From NCBI RefSeq assembly GCF_009724245.1, contig NZ_WNNK01000005.1:186001-250000 (forward strand): a stretch of 64,000 nt of DNA, given 5' to 3'. Shown one piece after another: positions 44,722 to 53,493 of this stretch. The notes beneath the pieces were generated by a model that saw only the letters and a program-made list of their open reading frames with translations, was not told where the DNA came from and did no database searches. This DNA comes from Pseudomonas spelaei (GTDB lineage Bacteria > Pseudomonadota > Gammaproteobacteria > Pseudomonadales > Pseudomonadaceae). The position numbers and the translations under genes are program-made. The stretch's first letter is position 1; every line of letters starts with the position of its first letter.

Positions 44722-45405
44722 TCAGTACCCACTGCCAGCCGCAGCATTCCCTGCCACAATCGCAACCCCCGAACTGCTACCCAGCCGCGTAGCACCCGCC
44801 TCGATCATCGCCACCGCGGTCGGATAATCCCGTACTCCTCCCGATGCCTTGACCCCAACCCCCGCGCCCACCACCTTGCGCATCAACGCTACATCTTCAA
44901 CCGTCGCGCCGCTGCGGCTGAATCCGGTAGACGTCTTGACGAACGCGACCCCCAGTTCCCGGCAAATTTCACAGGCCTGGGTCTTCTGTTCATCGGTGAG
45001 CAAGCAGGTTTCCAGAATCACCTTCAAGGGCACACCACCACACGCTTGATGCACCCGGGCAATATCGTCACGTACCAGGTCCAGCAAACCCTCTTTCAGC
45101 CAGCCAATGTTGAGCACCATGTCGATCTCCCCTGCCCCGGCGGCTATCGCACGCTCGGCTTCAAAGGCCTTGGTATCGCTCAAGCCGGCACCCAATGGGA
45201 AGCCGACTACCGCGCAAATCACCACTGCATCACCGGTCAGGCATGACGCGGCATAAGGCACCTGCGCCGAGTTCAGGCACACCGAATAAAAGCCGTGCTC
45301 CTGGGCCTCCTCACACAACGTGCGAATCTGCTGCCGAGAGGCATCTGGCGCCAACAAGGTGTGATCGATGTAGCTGGCCAATGCTGCAGGTTGAAGATTC
45401 TTCAT
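44722..45405 (-). CDS. deoC: Deoxyribose-phosphate aldolase
   Basis: The 227-aa TIM-barrel aldolase splits 2-deoxyribose 5-phosphate into glyceraldehyde 3-phosphate and acetaldehyde. Visible marks are [10 protein letters not shown] at the start, VGFPLGA, the Schiff-base Lys in FVKTSTGFS and the second Lys in VKASGGVRD. The length is that of the short (B. subtilis-like) class. It is divergent from deoR and would act on the product of the deoxyribokinase at 48688-49608. Confidence 0.95.
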   Translation of the reverse strand: MKNLQPAALASYIDHTLLAPDASRQQIRTLCEEAQEHGFYSVCLNSAQVPYAASCLTGDAVVICAVVGFPLGAGLSDTKAFEAERAIAAGAGEIDMVLNIGWLKEGLLDLVRDDIARVHQACGGVPLKVILETCLLTDEQKTQACEICRELGVAFVKTSTGFSRSGATVEDVALMRKVVGAGVGVKASGGVRDYPTAVAMIEAGATRLGSSSGVAIVAGNAAAGSGY

Positions 45406-45483
45406 TTAGCGTGCCCTTGCCTGTATGTTGCCAATGGTCATGCGTCGCCGTATCGGGTGACCGCACAAATGCGTTACAATATT

Positions 45484-45508
45484 CACATATAATGTTACTT
45501 ATACAACA
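45484..45508. promoter_or_regulatory. DeoR-type operator between deoC and deoR
   Basis: TGTTACTTATACAACA (45493-45508) fits the known E. coli DeoR operator form TGTTA-N6-TAACA with one mismatch. The full 25-nt block matches 21 of 25 bases, in inverted orientation, with 49662-49686 upstream of deoK. The site is 19 bp before the deoR start and 78 bp before deoC, so it could control both. Confidence 0.7.
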
Positions 45509-45527
45509 CAAACAATCAAGCCCTGGA

Positions 45528-46292
45528 ATGCCCGTGGACAGTAAAAAAGCCGAGCGACTCAAGCTTATCCAGCAAGCCCTGCAGAACCAGAACGCCATTC
45601 ACCTGCGGGAAATGGCGGCCCTGCTGGATGTTTCCGAGATGACCCTGCGCCGCGACCTGAACCACTTCAGCGATCATCTGCGGCTGTTGGGCGGCTATAT
45701 CACTCGGGTTGGCAGTGAGGCCGGTGACTACCGCGTGGCCGACCAGGACACCCGTCACGTCGAGGAAAAACGCCGCATCGGCAAACTGGCCGCCCGGCTG
45801 ATCCAGCCCGGTGACACGGTATTTTTCGACTGCGGCACCACCACGCCCTTTGTCATTGACTTCCTGCCTGACGAGCTGGAGTTCACGGCGGTGTGCAGTT
45901 CACTGAACGTGTTGCTCAAGCTGTACAACAAACCCAATTGCCACATCGTGATGTGCGGCGGCACCTTTCACCGCCAGAACCAGGTGTTCGAAAGCACCGC
46001 CGACAGCAGCATCCTCGACAGCGTACGGCTGACCTGGGCGTTTGTTTCCGCCGCCGGTATCAGCCAGGCATTCGGCGTGACCTGTTTTAACTTCAACGAA
46101 GTGCAGGTCAAGCAAAAGGTTCTGCGCCAAGCCCAGCAGCGGGTACTGCTGGCCGACTTCAGCAAGTTCGACACTGTGCGCACCGCTCACTTCGCCACGC
46201 TGGAGGACTTCCAGTATGTGGTCAGCGACAAGAAAATCCCCCGCGCCTACAAAGATGCCATCGAAACCAGCGGCGCGCAGTTGCTGGTTTAA
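45528..46292 (+). CDS. deoR: DeoR family repressor of deoxyribose genes
   Basis: The 254-aa protein matches E. coli DeoR (252 aa) across its length. The N-terminal HTH has HLREMAALLDVSEMTLRRDLN and LLGGYI. The sugar-phosphate sensing domain has VEEKRRIGKLAARLI, FFDCGTTTPFVIDF and TCFNFNE. It should repress the deo genes until deoxyribose 5-phosphate accumulates. The ATG at 45528 is chosen by alignment to the family length; longer upstream starts run through the operator. The stop overlaps that of deoX, which comes from the other strand. In Salmonella a related regulator of deoKPX is called DeoQ. Confidence 0.9.
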   Translation: MPVDSKKAERLKLIQQALQNQNAIHLREMAALLDVSEMTLRRDLNHFSDHLRLLGGYITRVGSEAGDYRVADQDTRHVEEKRRIGKLAARLIQPGDTVFFDCGTTTPFVIDFLPDELEFTAVCSSLNVLLKLYNKPNCHIVMCGGTFHRQNQVFESTADSSILDSVRLTWAFVSAAGISQAFGVTCFNFNEVQVKQKVLRQAQQRVLLADFSKFDTVRTAHFATLEDFQYVVSDKKIPRAYKDAIETSGAQLLV

Positions 46293-47335
46293 CCCAGCAA
46301 GGCTTGCCGCTCCCGGACGCTCAAATAGCCGGTGGTCACGCTGAACGCAGCGCTGGCGCCGGCCGCCAGGGTTCGCACATTGCCCTTGGCCTTTTCCGCG
46401 TTGTAACCCTCTGGCTCACACGTCGATGGCAGCACAAACGCCGCCACTTGCTGATCCGGGTTATGCAGGATCCAGCGCGCCGCATGTGAGAACTGCTCAG
46501 GCCGATAGCGCGTGTAGAACGCTTCGCCGCCGGGATGATCCAGTAGAAAATGCGCCTGCCCCAGCGCATCGGTGCCCACGCCATCGAAGAAGAACACAAT
46601 CTCCGGGTCATACAGCGCGGGCTGATCCAGTTGCGTCAACTGCTCCGGATACACAGCCAATTGCGCCATATACGCGCTCCAGGCCGGTGTCGGCTTGACG
46701 TGATCCGGTACGCTGCTGCGCAAGCGCAGGCTTTCCATGTCTAACGGTTCGACGAAACGCCCGCCGTCGACGTAGGCATAGTTCATGTGGGCCATGTACA
46801 TAAGGTCCATGGGCTTGCCGGCCAGGTTGGTCACGTCCATGGCGATATCAAACAGCCCCGATCCGCTGCGCAAGGTAACGCTGGGGCGAGCCCGGTAGCG
46901 ATCACCAAAGCCCTGGGCGTATTCATACTCCCCGCCCAGGCGCAGCCAGCCGTCGTCGATTTCCAGCCAGGCCGTGTCCATCGGTGCGCACGGCATCTCG
47001 CCATGCAAGGCATGATCATCCGCGGGTGCCGGACAGCCGTTGCGCAGCAGGCCACTGTGGAACATGAAGCAACCATACGTGCCGATCACCGTGGGGCTCG
47101 GCCGTGGCTGGTCGAACAGGTTGGTCATGGTCAGATCACAGCCGTCGAACACGGCTGACCAGATCATCTGCCCCTGATACGGCAACACCACCAGCCGCCC
47201 TCGGCTGTTTTCCAGGCTCAGGGCCAGGACGCCGGATGGATAGGCCCAGGCGCTGACCTTGAAATCCGCCGACTGCAGCAAGGTCTTTTCCTGTTCGCCA
47301 AACAGCGCCCGATACAGCGGGATACGTGTACTCAT
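46289..47335 (-). CDS. deoX: DeoX-like aldose-epimerase-family protein
   Basis: The 348-aa protein is of the DUF4432 / aldose 1-epimerase type: it has a galactose-mutarotase-like beta-sandwich pattern (GRLVVLPYQGQMIWSAVFDG, CFMFHSGLLRNGCP, LHGEMPCAP). DeoX follows deoP in the Salmonella deoKPX group and is thought to interconvert deoxyribose anomers, though its role is not proven. The ATG at 47335 overlaps the deoP stop (ATGA); a longer frame to 47419 lies within deoP. Confidence 0.85.
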   Translation of the reverse strand: MSTRIPLYRALFGEQEKTLLQSADFKVSAWAYPSGVLALSLENSRGRLVVLPYQGQMIWSAVFDGCDLTMTNLFDQPRPSPTVIGTYGCFMFHSGLLRNGCPAPADDHALHGEMPCAPMDTAWLEIDDGWLRLGGEYEYAQGFGDRYRARPSVTLRSGSGLFDIAMDVTNLAGKPMDLMYMAHMNYAYVDGGRFVEPLDMESLRLRSSVPDHVKPTPAWSAYMAQLAVYPEQLTQLDQPALYDPEIVFFFDGVGTDALGQAHFLLDHPGGEAFYTRYRPEQFSHAARWILHNPDQQVAAFVLPSTCEPEGYNAEKAKGNVRTLAAGASAAFSVTTGYLSVRERQALLG

Positions 47336-48660
47336 GAGGCCTCCGCCGCGGCACCTGCCGGCAGTTTGTCCGACTGGCGCAGGCACTTGAGGGCATACAT
47401 CACTATCACGATAAAGCACAGCAACGGCACGCTATAGGCCAGTTGCATATTGCCGCCGCTGGCATCCGACAGCAGGCCCTGGAAGATTGGAATCACCCCG
47501 CCGCCGACAATACTCATCACCAGCAGCGAGCCGCCAACACCGGTGTCCTCACCCAAGCCATCAATCGTCAGGCCATAGATGGTCGGCCAGCACGGCCCGA
47601 GGAATATGCTCACGCCCACCGCCGCATACACCGCCGAGATATTCGGCACCAGGATCGTGTAGGCCAGCAGCACAATGCACAGCACACCGTAGATCGCCAG
47701 GACCTTGGCCGGATGCAACCGGCGCATCAACAGGTTGGCAATCATCTTGCCGACGAAGTACGCGGCAAAGGTGGTCAGCAGGAACCACGAAGCACTGCGC
47801 TCGTTCATGCCGCCCATTTGCATCGCCAGGCGAATAGTGAAGCTCCACACGCCCACTTGGGCGCCGACGTAGAGAAACTGCGCCAACACGCCAAAGGTAA
47901 AACGCGGATTACGCCACAGCCGTGCAAGACTCTGGCGCACGCTGCTGCGCTTGCCATCGTCTTTCTGGTTGCCTTTGCAGGCCGGGAAACGGGTGAAGGC
48001 AATCAGGATGAACATCAGCACCAGCACTGCGATCATCCATTTGTACGGCAACAGCGTGGACTGGATCATTTGCAGTTGCTGGACCGCTGCATCCGAAACG
48101 CTCATCTGCTTGAGTTGATCGGTGGTGGCGTCGGTGTCCTTGAACATCACAAAGCTGCCGACGTACACCCCGGCCATGGCGCCAAACGGGTGAAAGGTCT
48201 GGGAGATGTTCAAACGCCGGGTCCCGGTTTCCCGTGGGCCCATCAAGGTCGAGTAGGTATTGCAGGCGGTTTCCAGGAACGACAGGCCGGCGGCAATCAC
48301 AAACAGCGCCAGCAGGAACATGCCGTACTTGGCCGTGGATGCCGCCGGGAAGAACAACAGGCAACCCAGCATGTACAGCAACAAACCGATCAGGATGGTG
48401 CTTTTGTAGCTGAACCGCCGCACCACCATGGCCGCCGGAATCGCCACGAAAAAGTAGCCCAGGTAGAACGCCGACTGCACGAAGGCGGTCTGAAAATCGC
48501 TGAGCAGGAAGGCCTTTTTGAAGTGAGCGATCAGCACGTCGTTCATGCTCGCGGCCGCCGCCCACAACGCGAAAATACTGCAGAGCAGGATAAAGGCGAA
48601 CCAGGGTGTGCGATTCAGGTAGAAGCCGTCGGGTGTCTGTTGCAGCGCAGGTTTGTTCAT
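47332..48660 (-). CDS. deoP: Deoxyribose permease, FucP-family MFS
   Basis: The 442-aa membrane protein has about 12 hydrophobic segments and the fucose-permease family pattern (FALWAAAASMNDVLIAHFKKAF, FLETACNTYSTLMGP, NISQTFHPFGAMAGV). DeoP is the deoxyribose:H+ symporter encoded beside deoK and deoX in Salmonella. Gene order deoK-deoP-deoX on one strand with small gaps supports the same role here. Confidence 0.9.
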   Translation of the reverse strand: MNKPALQQTPDGFYLNRTPWFAFILLCSIFALWAAAASMNDVLIAHFKKAFLLSDFQTAFVQSAFYLGYFFVAIPAAMVVRRFSYKSTILIGLLLYMLGCLLFFPAASTAKYGMFLLALFVIAAGLSFLETACNTYSTLMGPRETGTRRLNISQTFHPFGAMAGVYVGSFVMFKDTDATTDQLKQMSVSDAAVQQLQMIQSTLLPYKWMIAVLVLMFILIAFTRFPACKGNQKDDGKRSSVRQSLARLWRNPRFTFGVLAQFLYVGAQVGVWSFTIRLAMQMGGMNERSASWFLLTTFAAYFVGKMIANLLMRRLHPAKVLAIYGVLCIVLLAYTILVPNISAVYAAVGVSIFLGPCWPTIYGLTIDGLGEDTGVGGSLLVMSIVGGGVIPIFQGLLSDASGGNMQLAYSVPLLCFIVIVMYALKCLRQSDKLPAGAAAEAS

Positions 48661-48687
48661 TATTGTTCTCCGGCTGGATTGAAGGTG

Positions 48688-49608
48688 TTACCGCTGTTGC
48701 TGGAAGCGCGCGAAGGCCTTGCGATCGGGGTAGGACGTCTGGGTGCCGAGGGCTGTGACCGAGCAGGCGGAATAGGCCACGGCCTGCTCCATTGCCCGGC
48801 GAATATCGCCGTCGTGGGTCCAGTGCTGGATGAAGCAACCGATGAAGGCATCTCCGGCGCCGGTGGTATCCCGGGCTGCAACCTGTAGGCCATTGATCTT
48901 GAACTCACCCTCCTCCCCTACATACAGCGCGCCTTCCTGGCCGAGGGTGACGATGACGTGGCGAATACCGCTGGCCACCAGGGTTCGGGCTGCCGTGCGG
49001 GCCGAGTCTGGAGAGTCGACGTTCTGCCCGGTAATCAGCGCCAGTTCCGACTCGTTGGGCACCAGGAAATCCAACTGTGCCAAGTGCTCGGCACTCAAGC
49101 CCGACAACGCCGGCGCCGGATTGAGCAGTACGGGAATGCCGTGCTGGCGGCCAAACTCGATGGCGTAGTAGACCGTGGCCAGGTTGATCTCCAGTTGCAG
49201 CACGATCAGCGAGCAATCACGCAGGTCGGCGGCCGCCGCGTCAATATCTGCCGGCAACAAATGGGCGTTGGCACCTTTGACGATCAGAATGCTGTTGTGA
49301 GAGTCGGCCTGGACGAAGATCGGCGCCACGCCGCTGGAGACACCCGGCACCCGTTGTACATAGCGGGTATCGATGCCAAACCGCTGGAAATTGGCCAGCG
49401 TGTTGTCGGCAAACATATCGTCGCCGACTTTGCTCAGCATCAGCACATCGCCCCCCAGCTTGGCTGCAGCCACCGCCTGATTGGCGCCCTTGCCGCCACA
49501 CCCGAGAGCAAAGCCCGGCGCTTCCAGGGTTTCACCCTGGGCCGGCATACGGTCGATGTAGGTGATCAGATCCACCATATTGCTGCCGATGACTGCGATC
49601 TTGCTCAT
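48688..49608 (-). CDS. deoK: Deoxyribokinase (PfkB family)
   Basis: The 306-aa kinase has the two PfkB signatures: GCGGKGANQAVAAAKLGGDV near residue 37 and DTTGAGDAFIGCF near 245, with the catalytic Asp in the latter. The opening IAVIGSNMVDLITYIDRMP and PGVSSGVAPIFVQADSHNSI closely follow the deoxyribokinase subgroup rather than ribokinase. It phosphorylates 2-deoxy-D-ribose at C5 with ATP, feeding DeoC. It is first in the deoKPX operon, with a palindromic DeoR-type operator 53 bp upstream. Confidence 0.92.
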   Translation of the reverse strand: MSKIAVIGSNMVDLITYIDRMPAQGETLEAPGFALGCGGKGANQAVAAAKLGGDVLMLSKVGDDMFADNTLANFQRFGIDTRYVQRVPGVSSGVAPIFVQADSHNSILIVKGANAHLLPADIDAAAADLRDCSLIVLQLEINLATVYYAIEFGRQHGIPVLLNPAPALSGLSAEHLAQLDFLVPNESELALITGQNVDSPDSARTAARTLVASGIRHVIVTLGQEGALYVGEEGEFKINGLQVAARDTTGAGDAFIGCFIQHWTHDGDIRRAMEQAVAYSACSVTALGTQTSYPDRKAFARFQQQR

Positions 49609-49661
49609 TGCTATCCCACCTTGTTGCGAGCACGACCGGGCAGGTCGTGGCGCTGTTGTTT

Positions 49662-49694
49662 TGTTATTTAAATAACATTATGTGTGATTATTCA
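49662..49694. promoter_or_regulatory. DeoR-type operator and CRP-like half-site upstream of deoK
   Basis: TGTTATTTAAATAACA (49662-49677) is a perfect 16-bp palindrome with the TGTTA-N6-TAACA form of the E. coli DeoR operator. It continues into TTATGTGTGATTATTC, whose counterpart is conserved beside the deoR operator (TTATATGTGAATATTG on the minus strand). The TGTGA core suggests a Vfr/CRP-type half-site. Confidence 0.75.
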
Positions 49695-49723
49695 ATCTAT
49701 TTTTGACGAGCGCTGATCAAAGG

Positions 49724-49825
49724 TGTGGCCGCTGCCGAGGCACGAGGCTGCGATGGGTTGCGCAGCGGCCCCCAAAGGCGGTTCTGCGAACCGCATCGCA
49801 GCCTCGTGCCTCGGCAGCGGCTACA
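49724..49825. repeat. Long inverted repeat, copy 2
   Basis: Arms 49724-49755 and 49794-49825 (32 nt each) match those of 40992-41107. A T-A pair in copy 1 is a C-G pair here, changed on both arms, so the stem is kept. One further change in the left arm leaves a G-T pair. It lies between the deoK promoter and the end of yejF. Confidence 0.85.
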
Positions 49826-49839
49826 GGTTGGGGGGATTT

Positions 49840-51405
49840 TTAGAACGAGGCGGCCAGTAGTTCTTGGGTATAGGGATGCTGTGGGGATTCAAACAGGGTG
49901 TTTGCGGGCCCCTGCTCCACCACCTGGCCATCCTTGAGCACGATCAAGTCATGGGCCAGCGCCCGGACTACCGCCAGGTCGTGGCTGATAAACAGATAAG
50001 TCAGGCCGTGTTGCGCCTGCAAGCGTCGCAACAAATCGACGATCTGTCGCTGCACGGTGCGATCCAGGGCTGAGGTGGGCTCATCCAGCAGGATCAGTTC
50101 CGGCTTGAGCACGAGCGCCCTGGCGATGGCGATGCGTTGCCGCTGCCCACCGGAAAACTCGTGGGGGTAGCGATGCCGGGTCGCCGGATCAAGGCCCACC
50201 TCCCCCAGCACCTCGATCACGGCCTGTTCACGCTGCCGGGCATTCAAGTCGCTGTGCACCAGCAAGCCTTCGGCGATGATCTGCTCCACACTCAAGCGCG
50301 GGCTGAGGCTGCCGAACGGGTCCTGGAACACCACCTGCATGCGCTTGCGTAGCGGCCGCAGTGCCTTGCCGTTCAAACGTTCCAGCGCTTGCCCCTGAAA
50401 CTCGATGCTGCCACGGGCATCCACCAACCGCAGGATCGCCTGGCCAAGGGTAGATTTACCTGAGCCAGACTCACCGACAATGCCCAGGGTCTTGCCTCGT
50501 TGCAGGCTGAAGTCGACACGGTTTACCGCCTGTAGATACGACGTGCGCAACCAACTGCCCTTGAGGGCAAACCGCACGCTCAAGTCCCTGACCGCCAGCA
50601 GTGTCTCGCCGTCGCCTTCAGGCACTGCGCAGCCTCCCGGCTCGGCGTTAAGCAACTCGACGCTGTAAGGATGTTGCGGCGCACTGAACAATGCCTCGCA
50701 AGACGCCTGCTCAACGATCACTCCGCCGCGCATCACGGCTACCCGCTGGGCGAGGCTGCGCACCAGATTCAGGTCATGGCTGATGATCAGCAACGCCATG
50801 CCCAGGCGCAATTGCAAACGCTTGAGCAGCACCAGAATCTTGCGCTGCACCGTCACATCCAGCGCTGTGGTGGGTTCATCGGCGATCAACAGCTGTGGCT
50901 CACAGGCCAGGGCCATGGCGATCATCACCCGCTGGCGTTGCCCGCCGGAGAGTTGGTGTGGGTAGGCCTTCAAGCGGTTTTTGCCCTGGGCAATCCCCAC
51001 CAGGTCCAGCAGCTCGATGATCCGTCGCCGCGCCGCATCGCCCGCCAGTCCCTTGTGCACGGCCAGGGTCTCGCCGAGTTGCCGCTCCACCGTGTGCAGC
51101 GGATTGAGGGAGTTCATCGGCTCCTGGAAGATCATCGCAATGCGGTTACCCCGCAGTTGCCGCAGACGTTGGGGTGAGGCACCCAGCAGCTCTTCACCGG
51201 CATAGCGAATGCTGCCCTGGATGCGGCTGGTAGAGGGCTCAAGTAACTGCAGAATGCTATGAGCCGTCACCGATTTACCGGAGCCGGACTCTCCCACCAA
51301 TGCCAGGCACTCGCCGGGACGAATATCCAGGTCGATGCCGTGCACCACTTCACTGCCATTGAACGCCACCCGCAGGTTGCGCAGTTCCATCAGGCTCTCG
51401 GTCAT
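49840..51405 (-). CDS. yejF: Peptide ABC transporter, fused double ATPase (YejF-like)
   Basis: The 521-aa cytoplasmic protein holds two ABC cassettes. Each has a Walker A (GESGSGKS), a signature (LSGGQRQR then FSGGQRQR) and a Walker B ([12 protein letters not shown] then [12 protein letters not shown]). This fused arrangement is typical of YejF, the ATPase of the YejABEF importer of peptides and peptide antibiotics. The ATG at 51405 follows the yejE stop by one base; the longer frame from 51432 would overlap yejE. Confidence 0.92.
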   Translation of the reverse strand: MTESLMELRNLRVAFNGSEVVHGIDLDIRPGECLALVGESGSGKSVTAHSILQLLEPSTSRIQGSIRYAGEELLGASPQRLRQLRGNRIAMIFQEPMNSLNPLHTVERQLGETLAVHKGLAGDAARRRIIELLDLVGIAQGKNRLKAYPHQLSGGQRQRVMIAMALACEPQLLIADEPTTALDVTVQRKILVLLKRLQLRLGMALLIISHDLNLVRSLAQRVAVMRGGVIVEQASCEALFSAPQHPYSVELLNAEPGGCAVPEGDGETLLAVRDLSVRFALKGSWLRTSYLQAVNRVDFSLQRGKTLGIVGESGSGKSTLGQAILRLVDARGSIEFQGQALERLNGKALRPLRKRMQVVFQDPFGSLSPRLSVEQIIAEGLLVHSDLNARQREQAVIEVLGEVGLDPATRHRYPHEFSGGQRQRIAIARALVLKPELILLDEPTSALDRTVQRQIVDLLRRLQAQHGLTYLFISHDLAVVRALAHDLIVLKDGQVVEQGPANTLFESPQHPYTQELLAASF

Positions 51406-51406
51406 T

Positions 51407-52429
51407 TCAGGTTCTCGGATCGAACGCATCACGGCAGGCCTCGCCGATAAACACCAGCAACGACAGAATCAGTGCCAGCACACAAAACGCCGTCAGTCCC
51501 AGCCAGGGTGCTTGCAGGTTGTTTTTCCCCTGGCTGATCAACTCGCCCAGTGACGCGCTGCCGGCGGGCATGCCAAAGCCCAGGAAATCCAGGGCCGACA
51601 AGGTGGCAATCGCCCCGGTGAGGATGAACGGCAGGTAGGTCAAGGTCGCGCTCATGGCATTGGGCAGAATATGCCGCCACATCACCTGAGCATCGCCCAC
51701 GCCCAACGCCCGGGCCGCCTTGACGTACTCCAGGCCACGGCTGCGCAGGAACTCGGCGCGCACCACGTCCACCAGGCTGAGCCAGGAAAACAGCGCCATG
51801 ATGCCCAGCAGCCACCAGAAATTGGGCTCGACAAAGCCCGACAGAATGATCAGCAGGTACAACACCGGCAGCCCCGACCAGACCTCCAGCAAGCGCTGCC
51901 CGAGCAAGTCGATCCAACCGCCGTAATAGCCTTGCAGCGCGCCTGCGGCGATGCCAATCACGGCACTGACCGCCGTCAATGCGAGGGCGAACAGCAGCGA
52001 AATACGCGTGCCGAAAATCACCCTCGCCAACACGTCCCGAGCCTGGTCGTCAGTCCCCAGCCAGTTCTCGCCGCTTGGCGGGCTGGGCGCCGGTTGTGTC
52101 AGGTCAAAGTTGGCGGTGTCGAAACCGAAGGCTATCGGCGGGAACAGCATCCAGCCACCCTGCCCTTCGATCAGTTGTTTGACCTGGGCACTGCGGTAAT
52201 CCGGTTGAAACGGCAGCTCACCGCCAAAATCCTGTTCGACATAGCGCTTGAAGGCGGGAAAGAACCACTGGTCCTGATACGACACCAGCAGCGGTTTGTC
52301 ATTGGCCACCAGCTCGCCGCCGAGGCTCAGGGCAAACACGCCAAGAAACAGCCACAGCGACCACCAGCCACGGCGATGGGTCTTGAAACGCGCCCAGCGG
52401 CGACGGCCCAAGGGAGACAAGGTCAACAT
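51407..52429 (-). CDS. yejE: Peptide ABC transporter permease (YejE-like)
   Basis: The 340-aa inner-membrane permease has an N-terminal segment (GWWSLWLFLGVFALSLGG), a periplasmic stretch with SYQDQWFFPAFKRY and GTDDQARDVLARVIFGTRISLLFAL, and the EAA loop (VKAARALGVGDAQVMWRHILPN). The ATG at 52429 overlaps the yejB stop (ATGA). It pairs with YejB. Confidence 0.93.
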   Translation of the reverse strand: MLTLSPLGRRRWARFKTHRRGWWSLWLFLGVFALSLGGELVANDKPLLVSYQDQWFFPAFKRYVEQDFGGELPFQPDYRSAQVKQLIEGQGGWMLFPPIAFGFDTANFDLTQPAPSPPSGENWLGTDDQARDVLARVIFGTRISLLFALALTAVSAVIGIAAGALQGYYGGWIDLLGQRLLEVWSGLPVLYLLIILSGFVEPNFWWLLGIMALFSWLSLVDVVRAEFLRSRGLEYVKAARALGVGDAQVMWRHILPNAMSATLTYLPFILTGAIATLSALDFLGFGMPAGSASLGELISQGKNNLQAPWLGLTAFCVLALILSLLVFIGEACRDAFDPRT

Positions 52430-53493
52430 CAGGCAGCCCTCTGGGAGAAATCGATACGCGGGTCCACCAGGGTGTAACACAGGTCCCCCAGCAGTTTTAT
52501 CAGCAGGCCAAACAGGGTGAAGATGAACAGCGAGCCGAATACCACGGGGTAATCCCGGGCGACGGCCGCTTCGTAGCTCATGCGTCCAAGGCCGTCGAGG
52601 GAGAAAATCACCTCGATCAACAACGAGCCGCCAAAAAACACCGTCACCAGCGCCTGGGGCAACCCCGCCACCACCAGCAGCATCGCGTTGCGAAACACAT
52701 GACCGTACAACACCTGGTGCTCGCTGAGGCCCTTGGCCCGTGCGGTTACCACGTATTGCCGGGAGATCTCACCGAGGAAGCTGTTTTTGGTCAGCAGGGT
52801 CAGGGTCGCAAACCCGCCAATCACCAGCGCGCTGACCGGCAACACCAAGTGCCAGAAGTAGTCCACAGCCTTGCCCCACGGCGACAGCTGGGCGAAGTTT
52901 TCCGAGACCAGCCCGCGCACGGGAAACCAGTCCAGGGCCGAACCGCCGCCAAAGGTGATGATCAATAACAACGCAAACAGAAAACCCGGCAGCGCATAGC
53001 CAATGATGATCGCCGCGTTGCTCCACACATCGAAAGCCGTGCCGTTATGCACGGCCTTGCGAATCCCCAGGGGAATCGACACCAGGTAGGTGATCAGCGT
53101 GGCCCATAAGCCAAGTGACAAGGTCACCGGCAACTTTTGCAGGATCAGGTCGGTGACCTTGGCGCCGCGAAAGAAACTCGAGCCGAAATCCAGCCGCGCA
53201 TACTGCTTGAGCATCAGCCACAGGCGCTCCCCCGGTGGTTTATCGAAGCCGTACTGGCGCTCGATATCGGCCAGCAGTTTCGGGTCCAGGCCGCGCGTGG
53301 CACGGGACTCGCCGCCCACGGTCTCGACATGCCCGCCCCCCACCGCACCGCTCACACCAATGCCCTGCAAGCGCGCGATGGCCTGCTCCACCGGGCCACC
53401 GGGGGCGGCCTGCACAATCACGAAGTTGACCAGCAGAATGCACAGCAACGTCGGCACAATCAGCAGCAAGCGCCGCAAGCTATAACCCCACAT
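52429..53493 (-). CDS. yejB: Peptide ABC transporter permease (YejB-like)
   Basis: The 354-aa inner-membrane permease opens [19 protein letters not shown] and has [35 protein letters not shown] and the EAA-type loop [23 protein letters not shown]. It overlaps yejA by 14 bp and yejE by 3 bp, forming a tight yejABEF operon. Confidence 0.93.
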   Translation of the reverse strand: MWGYSLRRLLLIVPTLLCILLVNFVIVQAAPGGPVEQAIARLQGIGVSGAVGGGHVETVGGESRATRGLDPKLLADIERQYGFDKPPGERLWLMLKQYARLDFGSSFFRGAKVTDLILQKLPVTLSLGLWATLITYLVSIPLGIRKAVHNGTAFDVWSNAAIIIGYALPGFLFALLLIITFGGGSALDWFPVRGLVSENFAQLSPWGKAVDYFWHLVLPVSALVIGGFATLTLLTKNSFLGEISRQYVVTARAKGLSEHQVLYGHVFRNAMLLVVAGLPQALVTVFFGGSLLIEVIFSLDGLGRMSYEAAVARDYPVVFGSLFIFTLFGLLIKLLGDLCYTLVDPRIDFSQRAA

